Positions 11,101-23,015 of a DNA stretch of 64,000 nucleotides are shown here, in pieces. Below the pieces are notes generated by a model, which was not told the origin of the DNA, did not search any database, and was given only the letters and a program-made list of their open reading frames with translations. The position numbers were made by a program, and so were the translations under genes. The stretch comes from Megascapheus bottae. Its lineage: Eukaryota > Chordata > Mammalia > Rodentia > Geomyidae. The stretch's first letter is position 1. Every line of letters begins with the position of its first letter. The stretch covers positions 1,556,001-1,620,000 of the forward strand of contig JANJXV010000160.1 in assembly GCA_024803745.1 (NCBI GenBank). Direction: 5' to 3'.

Positions 11101-13815
11101 GTCAATGAGAAGCCTACTGTGTATGAATCAATAGATAATGAGATGAGTGAAGTTTTAGGACTGGAGGCCACTAACACTAGTTCTTTGCTATAGACTTTCA
11201 ATCCCAGTTACAATATAATTATACTAACCTTAATTTTCCAATGACAAATTTGAACATTTATTTGAGAATCACAAAACAGACGTTCCTCTGCTTACATGTT
11301 TCAAAATAGTACTCTTGTTGAATTTTAATGCAACCAAGACATAATTCATATCATAAAAGAGATACAAACTTGTATGAGACTTTACTTACAAGTAGTTATT
11401 TTCAGATAAATTTGTATAAGAAAGACAAGGATGTTTGTATGGCACAGAAAACATGTAAAGGGGAATTTTTAGGGATAGTTATGATTTTAACGTAGCCGAG
11501 ATTATGATGGAAATCAAGACAGTCTTTACGACCCATTTGATTGAATAGTATTGGTTAGCAAGGGTTAAGGGAGAATTTTTGGAACCAAATGTATTAAAAA
11601 CTAGTTTGGAGAAAGAGAATACAATTAAATGAATATAGAAAAAAAGAGATGATATGAGTACAAAAGGTGAGAAAAATCAAAGGAAAAGCTCTCTTTTTCC
11701 TTGTTGGTATTGTTTATATCAGTTTCCCTTTGTCCTCCTCTATCAATCTTCCCTACCTGGGAGTAACAGAACCACAAAAGCAAAATGGAAAGTATCAGTG
11801 GTAAATTAGCTTTCTTAGCTAGTGATAGATGTCTCATAATCAGGAAAGAAATAGGATAGCAATACAAACAGAAACTCAAGTATTTTGTGGTATCCAAACT
11901 ACTGCATATTCTAACAGGGTACTGGAACTAGAGTTAACAAGTTCTCATTTAACCTCCTCTTCATCTTTAAAAGCAGCACTCAAAAGTCTTCACAGCTTAA
12001 CTTGACTTTCAAGATCATGCATTTGGGATGTATTTATCATTGTTCAGAATAGGGGAGGAAAGTGCCCAGGTAAAAGAAAGGCAATTTCGCAAAATGAATT
12101 AAAGATAATTCAAGAGAAAGGAGATTGACAAAGAAAGAAACACTTGCCACAACTGCATACATTTTACTTATTTAAGGTACAGATAATGAGATTTTATAAT
12201 GATCCATACATAAGATTACCACATAAATAATTTTATTTTCTTAAAAAATGGGAAATGCTGACCAATTCTAATAGCTGAGAGATACCAGCCAGGTTTTTGA
12301 GGAAGTTATTTAGATGGGAGGAATGATGAGTACAATAAAAGGACTCTGGATACCCCAGAACAGAAGAGCATAATAGAAGGAAATGTTTAAATAAGGAACT
12401 GTTTTAAGCAAGAGGTCATGAAGGGAATTAGCTGTTCCCACGAGTCCAGATGCTCCAAATCCACAGGAGCAATGGTAAGAATTCTATGTTTCACTGATAA
12501 GGGAATGAGGGGGATAAAAGAATTAAGCTGAAATAGACATCCTAGGAGGAACTGGTACACATGCCATGGCCATACTCCAGTTATATTTGGAAAGAAACTA
12601 AATCAGAACAATGTAATTGGAGTTACATTTCTAAAGCAGAAAATAGATGAAAAAGTAACAAATGTATGGCTTCCTTCTGCCAAGTCCTGGGTAGAGAAGG
12701 AAAAAATCCACAACTTCTCAATACTTCGCAAAGAACCACTAGTCTTGAAAATAAGAACCAGCATCCTAGCAAAAGCAGAAAATACAGGAAACAACATCAC
12801 GAGACCGAGACGTGTCACTTACTACTCAAAGTAGTGAAAGATGCAGCAAACCTGCAGATTTTAACCATAGGGTTTTGAAATAGAACAGAAAATAGGGTGC
12901 TTGAAAAAGAACAGAAGAGGTTTACTCATCCTTCTCCTTAGAGTTAAGACCAATCTCCTAGTTTGTTCCTTGGTTCTAAACAAAGTAGAAACAATAATAA
13001 GCATCTGGATAGAACATAAAATGATCCTTGTACACTCTTCATGCAAGATAGACACCAGGAAGAAATCTTTTATTCAAGGAAGTAGGGTTTGCCCTGTTGA
13101 AGAGATAGGAGAGTGAGTAGGTAGGTGCTGGAGAAGGATCTTCTGTAGAATTATGAGTCAACCCAAGAAAACTAAATTTCTGTATCATAAAATTAGCCAG
13201 CAAAACAGAAAGAACAGTTCAAAAACATGAAACTTGCTTGGCTTGATTTCTGTTTATATTGGTGAAGTACTTGCTCATTGAGGATCAATATTTCCACTGC
13301 AAACAACAAGCAAACTTGACTAAAATATAAAATGACTTACGTCTGGAAAGCACTGGGGAGATTCCAAGGTGTTAAGAATTTGAGAACCAAGATCAAGGAG
13401 AGAGAGAAAGGATAAAAGCAAGAGACCTAAATACCAAATCACCACATGGAATGTACAAGTTCTAACATCCGAGCTGAAAATAAAATCATGGGGTAGTTGC
13501 TAAGAGATGGAGTAGGTAGATCCACTTTTAAGCTTTGTCACCAAGTTTATAAAACAAACTTTGACAGTCATAAAAGAGGACACGGGTATTTTCTGCATGA
13601 TTTTACTGATGTTAAGGCTCTACTTTGCATAAAAATGTTGAAAGAAAGCAACATTTGATCGTTGGCAAGTGGCATGCAGAGATGGAGAAACTTGAGAATA
13701 CATATACCATACTAGCAACACTCTCCTTTTTGAGAAGTGAATTTTAGAAGTGCCCTTAAGATAACAGTCCAATAAGTCACATTTTTATTAGTATTTGATA
13801 TGTATTTTTGTGTAA
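8141..13815. other. AT-rich unique sequence, largely featureless
   Basis: I see no gene, RNA or young repeat. One possible MIR relic on the minus strand lies at about 10550-10700 ('gaggttaaatgacattgg' and 'aaggtcaca'). A short GCACT run lies near 9863-9880. Open frames of 60-101 codons (for example 10490-10795, 11625-11897) have no recognised family. Confidence 0.4.
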
Positions 13816-13820
13816 ATACA

Positions 13821-13852
13821 ACATATGTATGTAAATACATATGTATGTAAAT
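13821..13852. repeat. Perfect 16-base tandem duplication
   Basis: The unit 'acatatgtatgtaaat' occurs twice back to back (13821-13836, 13837-13852). A third, weaker copy begins just upstream near 13805. This is an AT-rich minisatellite-like duplication with no other support for function. Confidence 0.9.
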
Positions 13853-14794
13853 ACGATAAAAATTAGGCTGTATCTAGTATCGGTAACATTACTCCATTTA
13901 TGAGGCAGCACTGTCATGATGTAATGACTTTCTAAAGGTCTCACCTCAACACAGCAATGAAATTCCAAAAGGGTGTAGAGGAGTCATTCCACCTGCGAAC
14001 ATCCTGCCCTGGATCCTCCACAGTTCATGTCTAATTCATGTCTTCTGCAAACACAATATACATCCATTCTATACTCCATAGCTCCCCACATCCTCACGTA
14101 TTCCAACAGCAACTCAACAGCAACTCACAGGTCCAAACTCTCAGCTAAATCAGACATAACTAGACCTAAAACATGATTCATCCTGAGGCAAATTCTGTCT
14201 AGCTAGGATGTTTTAAATCAAAGTGTTAAGGTTAAGTGCTTCTCAAACACAGTGGAAAGACATACATCAAAAAAGAAATGGACAACAGGACCCACGTAAA
14301 TTCACACAAGGAAAGCAACATTAGACCCCAAACTCTATACCAGTTCTCTGCATGTGTTCTCTATTGGACACACAGTGGTGGTTGACACCACAAAGTCTTT
14401 GGCAACCCTGCTTCTTTGGCTTTGTAAGTTCATCTATCATATATTTTTCTTCCACAAAGCTCTAAAGCAGAGAGAGACTGCAGAGAGGATGGGTTTTACT
14501 CCATCTTCCAGGAAATTGTTCTCCATTTCCACCATAGATTGGCTAACTATACTTCCATCAGCATTCTGTCAAATTACCTAAGCACTCTTCTTAGAGGATT
14601 CAGACTTTCTCTACAGCACCCTTCTTTCTCCCAATCCTCACCAGCACAAACCTCAATATGTTGCTAGTGACAATACCGGTTTTCTGGCCTGCTCTTCCAA
14701 ATTCTTCTGGTTTTTATCCAGCTTCAAATCTGCTTCCACATGTTTAACTATTTGCTATAGTGATAGTCTCACTTTTCAATATCAATTTTCTTTT

Positions 14795-14955
14795 TTAGTC
14801 TGTTTTGTGATGCAGTCGCTATACCACAGACTGGGTCAATCATAATCAGTAGAAGTTTTTTTTTTGTCTCACAGTTCTGGAGACTGGGAAGTCTGAGATT
14901 GAGAGACTGCATCTGGGAGGTGCTTCGTGCTATGTCTAAAAAGACAGCAGGACAA
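14795..14955 (-). mobile_element. MaLR-like LTR relic, minus strand
   Basis: The plus strand shows 'ataccacagactgggt', a T-rich stretch, 'ctcacagttctggagac' and 'gcatctgggaggtgctt'. This is the reverse-complement signature of MST/MLT-class LTRs. The same signature recurs at 41680-41760. The ends are not defined and only part of the LTR is recognisable. Confidence 0.55.
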
Positions 14956-15456
14956 ACACCAAGTATGATAGAGAGAAGAAAAAAGCTCAAAGAAATTCAC
15001 CTTTTTTTGAGAGACTTTTGAGAGTTAGAAAAGCCTACAAACCATAACAAATAATCTATTCTAAACATGGCAGTTGTAGCTGAACATCTTTGATATTTTC
15101 TCCAGTTTCTTACTAATTTAAAACACTTTGTAGTCTGTGAGCTGGGAGTTGTAAACGTTAAAAAGGTTGTATTATCAAACATTTAAAACAAATGTAGAAA
15201 AATTCATATGTAAAATCTTAATAAAAGACATATAAGAGGTAGAATACTAATTTATAGGAGCTATTTCCAAAAAAGAAATAATCTATAACTAAGTTTCAAA
15301 CATGATTATGAACATAGATCACCATTTTAAAATATCTCTGGATTGAAAGAATGCCACGGTTTATAAAACTGTATTATTTCTGGTGAGATGATTTTTATGG
15401 CTAAGTAAAACAAAAGGTAAGATTTTCAGCAAAAATTTAATATCAATCAAACTGTT

Positions 15457-15801
15457 TTATAGTATTTCTTTTTTTCTTTTTTTATTGTAATTAATAAAAG
15501 GGTTACATGATATTTGCCAGATAGAAGGTGCATTCATTCTCATACATTAATACCCTTTCACATGTCTTGGTACCCATTAACCTCTCCCCCACCCACCACC
15601 CACCCCCTGTCTTGGTTTTACCCCTTGCCTATCAAATTTCAAATAACCAAATATAAATAAATTCGATATATCAGATAACAAAGTGAGATACTGTAACAAT
15701 ATGAGTTACCCAAGGGACAGCAAAGGAGATGAAAGATAACATAGTAGATTAAGGACAACAATCATTCATTATATGGCTTTTGTTTAATTATTATAATATT
15801 T
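15457..15801 (-). mobile_element. 5'-truncated L1 3' UTR, minus strand
   Basis: It opens with a T-rich tail complement, then 'attgtaattaataaaagg', 'gccagatagaaggtgcatt' and 'ccctttcacatgtcttgg'. The C-rich stretch at 15585-15607 and the 'caacaatcattcattatatgg' end follow. The flanks 'ttatagtattt' (15457-15467) and 'ttataatattt' (15791-15801) match at 10 of 11 bases. They are a possible but weak target-site duplication. Confidence 0.8.
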
Positions 15802-16142
15802 ATCATCTAAGCAGAAGTGCATCTTGTGTATTGGAAACTGCAGCACCAAATTGTTGAATTATTTCTTAACGCTGCCTCTAACTTCCTTTACATAGCAGCA
15901 ATAGATTTTGTTTTGATCTTGATTTTTTTAGTGATTCAGTCCATATAGAGAATTAATAATTAATCTGGTCCTAATATCAATAGCCTGTGAAATACTAAAT
16001 TAACTGACATTCCGGATTCTTAATTACTGTTTTCCAAGTTAGCATTGATCTTTTCATGGTTGGCTATGGTGCACATTAGATATCTATAAGCAGCTCCAAC
16101 AGCAACTGGGACATTGTAGGGTGCTCAATAATGTTTTATTGT

Positions 16143-16245
16143 TTTTGGTCGTGGGACCTGAACTCTGGGTCTCGGCATTGGCCCTGAGCTCTTCAGCCCA
16201 TAGCTACCACCCTACATATTGAGCCACAGCACCACTTCCTGCTCA
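16143..16245 (-). mobile_element. Partial SINE, right-monomer only
   Basis: 'gggacctgaactctgggtct' followed by 'ccctgagctcttcagccc' and 'gagccacagcaccacttcct' is the reverse complement of the right monomer found in the dimeric SINEs of this window. No left monomer follows, so it is a truncated copy. Confidence 0.65.
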
Positions 16246-17015
16246 ATGAATTTTTGTTATTATTTTAGGAACCAGAATTGGCCACCACACAATAGAAAAA
16301 TTATTGCTCGCAAACATCACATTAATATATAAAAGAGAATGGCTATTAATATCTTTGAAATACATTGTGAAAATATGGCAAGAAAATAAAAAGGTAGCTT
16401 GTTAATGATAATCACACTGATAAGACTTATTATTCCTTGTATATTCTACATATGTTCATTCAGCAGGTTTCTCATGTTGAGTACAACAGACTACATAAAG
16501 GTAAAGCAAAAAGTAATTCTTGTCCTATAGGATTTAGTCTAGAAAGAGAAATAGAAATCTTATTATACAGGTGAAATTTGTTTTTGTAGAGCTCACTGTG
16601 AAAACAACAGTAAAAATACCTACTTAGTATGAGGATAACTATGTACATGTTAAGACTTGAAGGAAGAGTATAAGGGTAGGGCAATAATCTCTACCATGAA
16701 AGAAGAACCCCATACTTGGAGTTTGCAGTACATAGAGAAATCTACATAATAGTTCAAGGTAGCTCTCAGGAACGAGAAACTACCAGAATAAATGAAGCTC
16801 ATACCACTGAGAAAATCTGAAAAAGTTCTCAGGAAATTTGTGAGACCTACATACATACACAGTTAATTATTTGAAATGTAAATATAATTGAGAATGCTAT
16901 ATTTATTTTTAAATCCGTATTCCCAGTGATCACATAAGTCCTGAGTAGAAAGTATATCAGAAGAAAAATCACAATTGCAAACATGAGAAAGGGTAGTAAT
17001 GTTTGTGAAGTAATA
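16246..17015. other. AT-rich sequence without recognised feature
   Basis: Overlapping small open frames on the minus strand (16472-16684, 16650-16856, 16847-17032) are rich in hydrophobic codons because of the AT-rich composition. None resembles a known family. Confidence 0.4.
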
Positions 17016-17020
17016 TATCT

Positions 17021-17082
17021 TCTATCTGGCAAATATAATATAGCCCTTCTATTAATTACAATAAAAATACCTTAAAAAAGAA
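17021..17082 (+). mobile_element. Very short L1 3' end, plus strand
   Basis: 'cttctatctggcaaatata' followed by 'gcccttctattaattacaat' and an A-rich tail is the last ~60 bases of the same L1 3' UTR seen elsewhere in reverse. It is an extreme 5' truncation or a remnant. Confidence 0.7.
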
Positions 17083-17628
17083 AATTTACATTTTCCGACA
17101 GTATTTGTGGAGCATTATATTTCTGCTTTTGTTAGCTCCAATTTCTACAGGCAGATCTACATATGAACATTCCTGGACAGTCTTCACTTTAAAATGTTGA
17201 TTCAGTACCCAAGTAATTTTAACTCCCTTAGTCCATAGGCTATGGGAGTGAAATCACAATTTCAACAAGTGCTGGAGGCCTAGGATGTATAGGTATAGGT
17301 ACCAGAATATACCTAGACAGCTTTATCATATCCATGTTCCTCCATAATGCCTAATATTCTCTATGTGATCCATTCTTGTACTAGAACTATTACTCTTCAA
17401 AAACCTCAAGGTGTTCAAGGAAGAACTGAGCTTCTTTCCCAAAAGAAATGCCAGTTCCTTAATAGCAGGGTATATACCTCAGATTATATCTTAACCTTTC
17501 ACCATTACAATTGTAATTATAATTAACTTTTGTTGAGTTTTTGTTGCAGACCCTGTTAAAAAGAGACTTAAATAAATTAGAGATCTAATTAAACTCGACA
17601 GTTCAGTAACTATTTCTTAAATGCTTTC

Positions 17629-17892
17629 CTCTCCCACATTTTTTTACATTTTAAATATATTTTTGTAATTAATAGAAGGGTTACATTATATTCACCAGAT
17701 AGAAGGTGAATTACTTCACATACATTGATACCCTTTCTCATGTCTTGTTCCCCATTTCCCTCCCTCCATCCTCGCCACTCATCTTGTTTTCCCCCCTTCC
17801 CTATCCTATTTCAAATAACCAAATAAACATATACAATATATCAGATAAAAGGTAAAATACCGTTACAATATGAGGTAACCAACTCTCCCACA
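17629..17892 (-). mobile_element. 5'-truncated L1 3' UTR with target-site duplication
   Basis: The L1 body is about 17646-17882. It starts with a diverged T-rich tail and 'gtaattaatagaagggttac', passes the C-rich tract and ends at 'acaatatgaggtaacc'. The flanking 10-mer 'ctctcccaca' occurs at 17629-17638 and again at 17883-17892. The right-hand copy has itself been used as the landing site of the SINE at 17899-18080. Confidence 0.85.
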
Positions 17893-18095
17893 ATTTTTTT
17901 GCCAGTCCTGGGCTTAAGCTCAGGGCCTGAGGACTGTCCCTGGACTTTCTCAAGGCTAGAACTCTACCACTTGAGCCTCAGCACCACTCCTGGCTTTTAA
18001 GTATATGGTACCAAGGAATCGAACCCGGGTCTTCATGTATGCTAGTCAAGCACTCTACCGCTACGCCAAACTCCCAGTCCACTCCCACAATTTTT
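17881..18095 (-). mobile_element. Dimeric ID-like/Geo SINE nested in an L1 target-site duplication
   Basis: The plus strand shows a T run, 'gccagtcctgggcttaagct', 'ctaccacttgagcctcagca', then 'ggaatcgaacccgggtcttc' (reverse B box), 'gcaagcactctaccg' and 'ccaaactcccagtcc'. This is a full-length dimer: right monomer, linker, and ID-like left monomer, all read in reverse. The flanks 'actctcccacaattttt' (17882-17898) and 'actcccacaattttt' (18081-18095) form the duplication, with a two-base difference. Confidence 0.88.
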
Positions 18096-18099
18096 ATAG

Positions 18100-20050
18100 T
18101 TAATTTTCAACATAGCATCTAGTGAGTATCACCAATACATTTGTTCACCCTGTGTCCCACCATTTCAGTGCCCCTCTCCCTCCCCCAAATAGATAACATA
18201 CATACCAGACAAAAGGTACAGAAATCACAAGTGGTGGCAAAGGAGAAGACAGACAAACATCAAAAAGACAAAAGGCAAAAATCAAAAGGCAAACAGCAAA
18301 AACCAAAGTCTTATCTCCATCTCTTGTAGTTCATTTCTATAAATCGTATTTCTGTATGATCATATGCACATAGCTATTGAGTTTTTTGATCTAGAATGTG
18401 CCTATAATTCTCCAAGTAAAAACATTGGAAAGTAAAAGACAAAAATTCACTAGGATATGATAAAGTATACAGGACTGTGAACACTCACACTGTAAGACCA
18501 GAGGAGGATATTATTATTCTTCTCTTCCAAAATCTCACTATATAATAAGCACTGGTATTTCTTGGCATGGTGGCTCTGAAGGCTCCTGGGCATCACCTCA
18601 TTTCTATATACTTTAAAGCCAAATCAACTCTCATCTCACCTTACCCTCTCTCCTGTATTTCTAAAATAGCTGCACAAATGGGGGTTTAAAGTGTTAAAAC
18701 TATGACTGGAATTAAGAAAAGGAAACTAATGTGTGTGTCCAGTCTTAGAGATCAAGAACATGCACAAGCATTGACTTGACTCATTTAAATCTTGATGTTT
18801 TCAAGCAGTTCCTATGTTGCTCTGAGTGTCTATTAATACCGAGTACCCGCTCTGCCTCACTCAGCCTTCACATTACTACACCATTTCTTTTCCAGTTAGT
18901 TTACCAGATCAATATAAAGTTAAAAATGCTGATGGAACTATTTGAAATGGAAGACTAGGAGACTTAAGGGGGATTATGTAGGCTCTCAGAAATGATTTGA
19001 AGAGTTAAATCTCTGTTGGCTTTAGAAAGATTTTTAAAATTGACATTCTGGCACATTGCTTCAAGGACATAACAACTTTGAAGTATAACAACCGAAATGA
19101 TAATGCTAAAAAGAAAATATCTACTCTAGGACAGCAAAAGGCTTAAGGTAATTTGTCCCAGTAATAAGTTTTAAAAACTGTACTCTCCATGATTTGGAGA
19201 TACAAATGAAACTTTATTACAGAATATGGAATTCATTCTTTGCTCTGATGGGAATACTGGCCCTAGAAAGAAAAAATACAATATTGTTATAAATTTTAAA
19301 AAGTTAAAAGTAATACAATGGCAAGCCCTCAAATCTGTCCACTAAGAATAAAACTATTGATTGTATACTTACTAAATTTAATCTGAAAAGCCTCAGAAAT
19401 GTTGAATTTCTCTTTTTAGGCCCAGCCTAAAAACACTTTTTCCCTTATTTGGACATTATGTTATTTAAGATGCAGTAATTTAAACAAGAGAAACACAACC
19501 CAAATTTACTTTACATAAAGAAGAAAGTTTACAGCTCATGTCCTGGAACGACAGTAGGTTGGGATATGATTTCCCAAAAGGTCAATAATGTCTCACAGTT
19601 TTGACAGTTTTCTCATTATCTTGCATTTCTCCTCCTTGTTCTGTTTATTCTTTGGAACCCTCTACTACACCATCCTAACAAGCTTCTAACACCAATACCC
19701 TTTGAAATAAAGACAACTGCCTCCCAAAAGTTTGATGAGAGACTCTGGAAGTTAACTTGTTGCCCCCAATAAGGCAACAAGTCAAACTCAATCATTTTGA
19801 TCAAATTTTTGGTTCATATTTCTGTACTATTACATCAATGTGTGGTACTAGTTTTAAGGCATGGACCATTAGGGATATTGTTTTTTTCTATCTAAACATT
19901 TACCCATATCTATAAATTCTAATCTGCTTTGGTTGTTTTTGACAGACACAAATAAAATGACTTTCAAAATTATATTACTACTTGATTTGTAAAATGTACT
20001 ATATTATCCATCACAAAACAGTACTATATATAATCAACAGTTAACTAAAA
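18100..20050. other. AT-rich unique sequence
   Basis: I recognise no gene or repeat. 18141-18329 has an open frame rich in Lys/Gln because of A-rich sequence (18180-18310). It is not recognised and its composition suggests chance. Confidence 0.4.
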
Positions 20051-20051
20051 T

Positions 20052-20291
20052 ATGGCCAGGCACATGCTCATTCCAATAATCCTAGCTACCCAAGACGCTC
20101 ACATATGAGGACAGGAGCTCAAAGCTAGCACGGGCAGGAAAGCCCAGGAAATTCTTATCTCCAATTTGCCACCAAGAAATCAAAGGCAGAGCTGTTATAC
20201 AAGTGGCTGAGTATTAACATCAAGTGAAAAATCTAGTGGATAGCAGCCTGACATCAGTTCAAGGCCCAGATACTGGCATACATACACAAAA
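20052..20291 (+). mobile_element. 7SL/B1-like + right-monomer SINE, diverged
   Basis: The left half has 'ggccaggcacatgctcattc' and 'ataatcctagctaccc', which is the 7SL Alu-domain motif. It continues with 'agcacgggcaggaaagccc' and 'attcttatctccaattt'. The right half has 'agagctgttatacaagtgg' and ends 'ggcccagatactggca' followed by a CA-rich tail. It is strongly diverged and so older than the copies at 28204 or 45838. Confidence 0.75.
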
Positions 20292-20852
20292 AGTTAATTA
20301 AAATACAATGAATCAATATCAAACCATGTAATCATAATTCAAACTATATTTGCTTCCCTGACTTTTCCAGATATGATGAAGGTTGAATATTCTCCACATA
20401 GTCACACTGTTTGAGAGAGCTAATAGGCAAAGCAATATCACTGAAAACTTTTGTGCAAAAGTTTCAAGCCTAATATTAATTTATTTAAAATGTTTGAGAA
20501 AGTTTGCACAGAAAATTAAAAAAAATATTATTTGGTTTTACCCCACTTTCTCAAAACTCCTTATATTCGATAGCAGAAGAAATGGAACGGTACAGCATTA
20601 ACTTATGCACATATCAGCTGTTTCTATCTTAACTAGGAAGCACTGTTTCATCTCTTATCAGACACAAAATGGATTGAAAGTTAATTGGAAAAGTATTTCA
20701 GAAGAAAAGTGGTAGAGAAAGGTCTAATAGGTTTTTGAAGATGTAAAGATTCATATTTTTATGTTGGAAAGGATACCAAACCAGAGAAAAGTTTCTAGTT
20801 AAGAACACAGTGAATATTTTTAAAGTATGAAAAACCTAGCTACAATACAGCA

Positions 20853-20885
20853 AAATAATAATAGTAATAATAATAATAATAATAA
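20853..20885. repeat. (AAT)n trinucleotide repeat
   Basis: A run of ATA/ATT triplets, about ten units, interrupted once by 'agt'. Confidence 0.93.
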
Positions 20886-20974
20886 ATCTACAGTTCCACT
20901 ATACCTAGCAGGTCATGAAATATTTGTGATAAGCTTGAACAACCACTTTTTCATGAACTTAATAATTTTTTCTT

Positions 20975-21244
20975 TTCTTTTCTTTTTTGGTTAGTCTTGG
21001 GTCTTGAACTCTGGGCCTGGGCGCTGTCCCTGAGCTCTTCACCAAATAAAGGTTATACCCTTTATTTTAAAAGCTATACCTTTTCAAATTAACATTAAAA
21101 CTTATACCACTTCTGCTTTTCTGGTGGTTAATTGGAGATAAGAGTCTTACAGACTTTCATGCCCAGGCTGGCTTTGAACTACAATACTCAGACCTCAGTC
21201 TTCTGAGTGACTAGGATTACAGGTGTGGGTCACTAGCTCCTAGC
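20975..21244 (-). mobile_element. 7SL/B1-like + right-monomer SINE, minus strand, internally altered
   Basis: The ends fit the composite SINE in reverse: a T-rich tail, 'ttgaactctgggcctgggcg' and 'ccctgagctcttcacc' first, with 'ggttaattggagataagagt', 'aggctggctttgaac' and 'taggattacaggtg' at the other end. The middle (about 21040-21112) is not the expected 'ctaccacttgagccacagc' segment. It carries three diverged repeats of a 'ttataccctttt'-like unit instead. This points to a local duplication or a small insertion. Confidence 0.75.
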
Positions 21245-21451
21245 TTAATCTTTTTTGCTAAGTACTCACTTTGTTTTCAGATGAGGGACTGCTTTCCCAA
21301 GAGCCCTCTTTGTCTCTTGATATCACCTCAAAAACCTTCTTCTTTTCAGTCACCATCTGTGGCTGCCTGCCTAGATATTATATATTCTTCCTGACCCCTG
21401 GAACTTGATCTGCATATATTATCATTGTGCATATAGTAGTTGTGTAGTTCT

Positions 21452-21630
21452 TTTTTTGCCAGTCATGGGCTTGACCTCAGGGCCTGGGCACTGTCCTTGG
21501 ACTTTCTCAAGGCTCAGCACTCTACCACTTGAGCCTCAGCACCACTTCCAGCATTTTTCTATGTATGTGGTACCAAGGAATGGAACCCTGGTCTTCATGC
21601 ATGCTAGGCAAGCACTCTGCCACTAGACTG
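21452..21630 (-). mobile_element. Dimeric ID-like/Geo SINE, minus strand
   Basis: It opens with a T run and 'gccagtcatgggcttgacct', continues with 'ctctaccacttgagcctcag' and 'gtatgtggtaccaaggaatg', and ends with 'ctaggcaagcactctgccac'. It is a full dimer with several substitutions. I could not find a convincing target-site duplication. The open frame at 21405-21626 is an antisense artefact of this SINE. Confidence 0.87.
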
Positions 21631-22174
21631 TTGCCATTATTATTTGAATGGTGTTGGGTGTGTCTGGTGTTTACAGAGGAAATGGGTGTAGGAATCTGAG
21701 TGGATCAGGTCAAGAAATTTTCCTTTTGTGTGGTGAGTACTATGGAATTAGCGTCAAGCATTGACCAGCAACTGACCTTTCTCATGGGACCTGGAACAGA
21801 ATTTCCTCTGCTGTGATGGACTCCATACTGACAGACATAGCCACACCCTAGACTTCAAGAGTTTAGGTGACCTATCACCAGCTTTGATCAATTTTGTGAA
21901 AGACAGGCTGTTCACCCTGGCATTTGCAGACAATTACCAAATATAGTGATACTCATGGAGACATTTAGCTTGTCGACTGCTTCACAGATAGGTTTTTCTG
22001 CTCATAAGTATTTCACTGTACAGCTGTCATTAAGACCTACATGCTCAGGCTTACAGAATACACATTATTCTCACTTATTTTATTGTGTCAAAGTGGTTAT
22101 GTGGTGCTTCTGTATTTCCTGAATAAATATCAGTTTTAAAGTATAGCCGTCTTTCAAAAAATGTTTTTGTTTTT

Positions 22175-22383
22175 AAGCTCACACCTGTAATAGTAGCTAC
22201 TCAGGAGGCTTAGGTCTTGAGGATCATGGTTCAAAGCCAGCCCAGGCAGAAAAGTCCGCATGAGACTCTTCTCTCCAATTAACCACTCAAAAACCAGTAG
22301 TGGAGCTGTACCTCAAAATGGTAGAAAAGAGAGCTCAGGGACACCCACCATCTAGGTTTTGAGTTCACACCCCATGACTGACT
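22175..22383 (+). mobile_element. 7SL/B1-like + right-monomer SINE
   Basis: 'gctcacacctgtaatagtag', 'actcaggaggcttagg' and 'ttcaaagccagcccaggcag' form the 7SL-like left half. It continues 'actcttctctccaattaacc' and then a diverged right monomer with 'gagctcagggacacccacc' and 'gttttgagttcacaccc'. Confidence 0.8.
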
Positions 22384-22685
22384 TAAAAAAAGTTTAATTT
22401 TGCTGATATTCCCAGAATTAATTCTATTTTGACCTTTTGGGACAGTGGGCTGGTGGGCTGGAGGACTTTCAGTCTCTCTGGATCTCAACACTATGATTAT
22501 GGATGCAGGAAGGCGTCTCTAGGGATTATGGGTAAAACCTATACTCAATAAACACCTAGGTCCTGTAATAACTCTGTAGGTTCCTATCCTTACTGTGCAA
22601 AGTCATCATAAACATGGCAACTTATGACAGTATACAAACAATAATAGAACTCAAGAAAACAGCACTGTTTTCTAGTACCTTTTCT

Positions 22686-22800
22686 CTAAAAAAAAAAAAA
22701 AAAGGTGGGGCAGTGGCAGTGGCTCAAGTCTATAATTCTAGCTACCTGGGAGCCAGAGATTGGAAGATCAAGATTCAAGGCTAGTCTAGTTCAAAAAATA
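22686..22800 (+). mobile_element. B1-like SINE monomer with preceding poly-A
   Basis: A poly-A run (22688-22703) precedes 'gtggcagtggctcaagtct', 'ctagctacctgggagcca' and 'agattcaaggctagtc', a diverged 7SL-like monomer. It ends in an (AAAT)n tail near 22792-22812. Confidence 0.65.
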
Positions 22801-22849
22801 AATAAATAAATAGTTTCTGAGATTCCATCTCAACAGTGGTACACCCTGG

Positions 22850-23015
22850 GGAAGCATAACGAAAAGGATTGCAGTCCAGGCTGGCCCAGGCATAAAGCAA
22901 AATCCTATCTGGAACATAATCAAACCAGCAAGTGGTCGGCAGCGTGATTCAAGAGATAGAGCACCTGTCTTTGCAAGCTCAGAATCCTGAGTTCAAATCC
23001 TAGCATTGCAAACTA
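22850..23015 (+). mobile_element. B1-ID type dimeric SINE, diverged
   Basis: The left part 'gattgcagtccaggctggcc' and 'caaaatcctatctggaac' resembles the 3' half of a B1-like monomer. The right part has tRNA-like promoter boxes, 'gcgtgattcaagagatagag' (A box region) and 'gagttcaaatcctagca' (B box region). It is an older composite SINE and not a tRNA gene, since no folded tRNA with an acceptor stem is apparent. Confidence 0.6.

Noticed and set aside
22930..23015. Second tRNA-like sequence
   Set aside because: It is the right half of a B1-ID composite SINE; diverged and without tRNA folding support.
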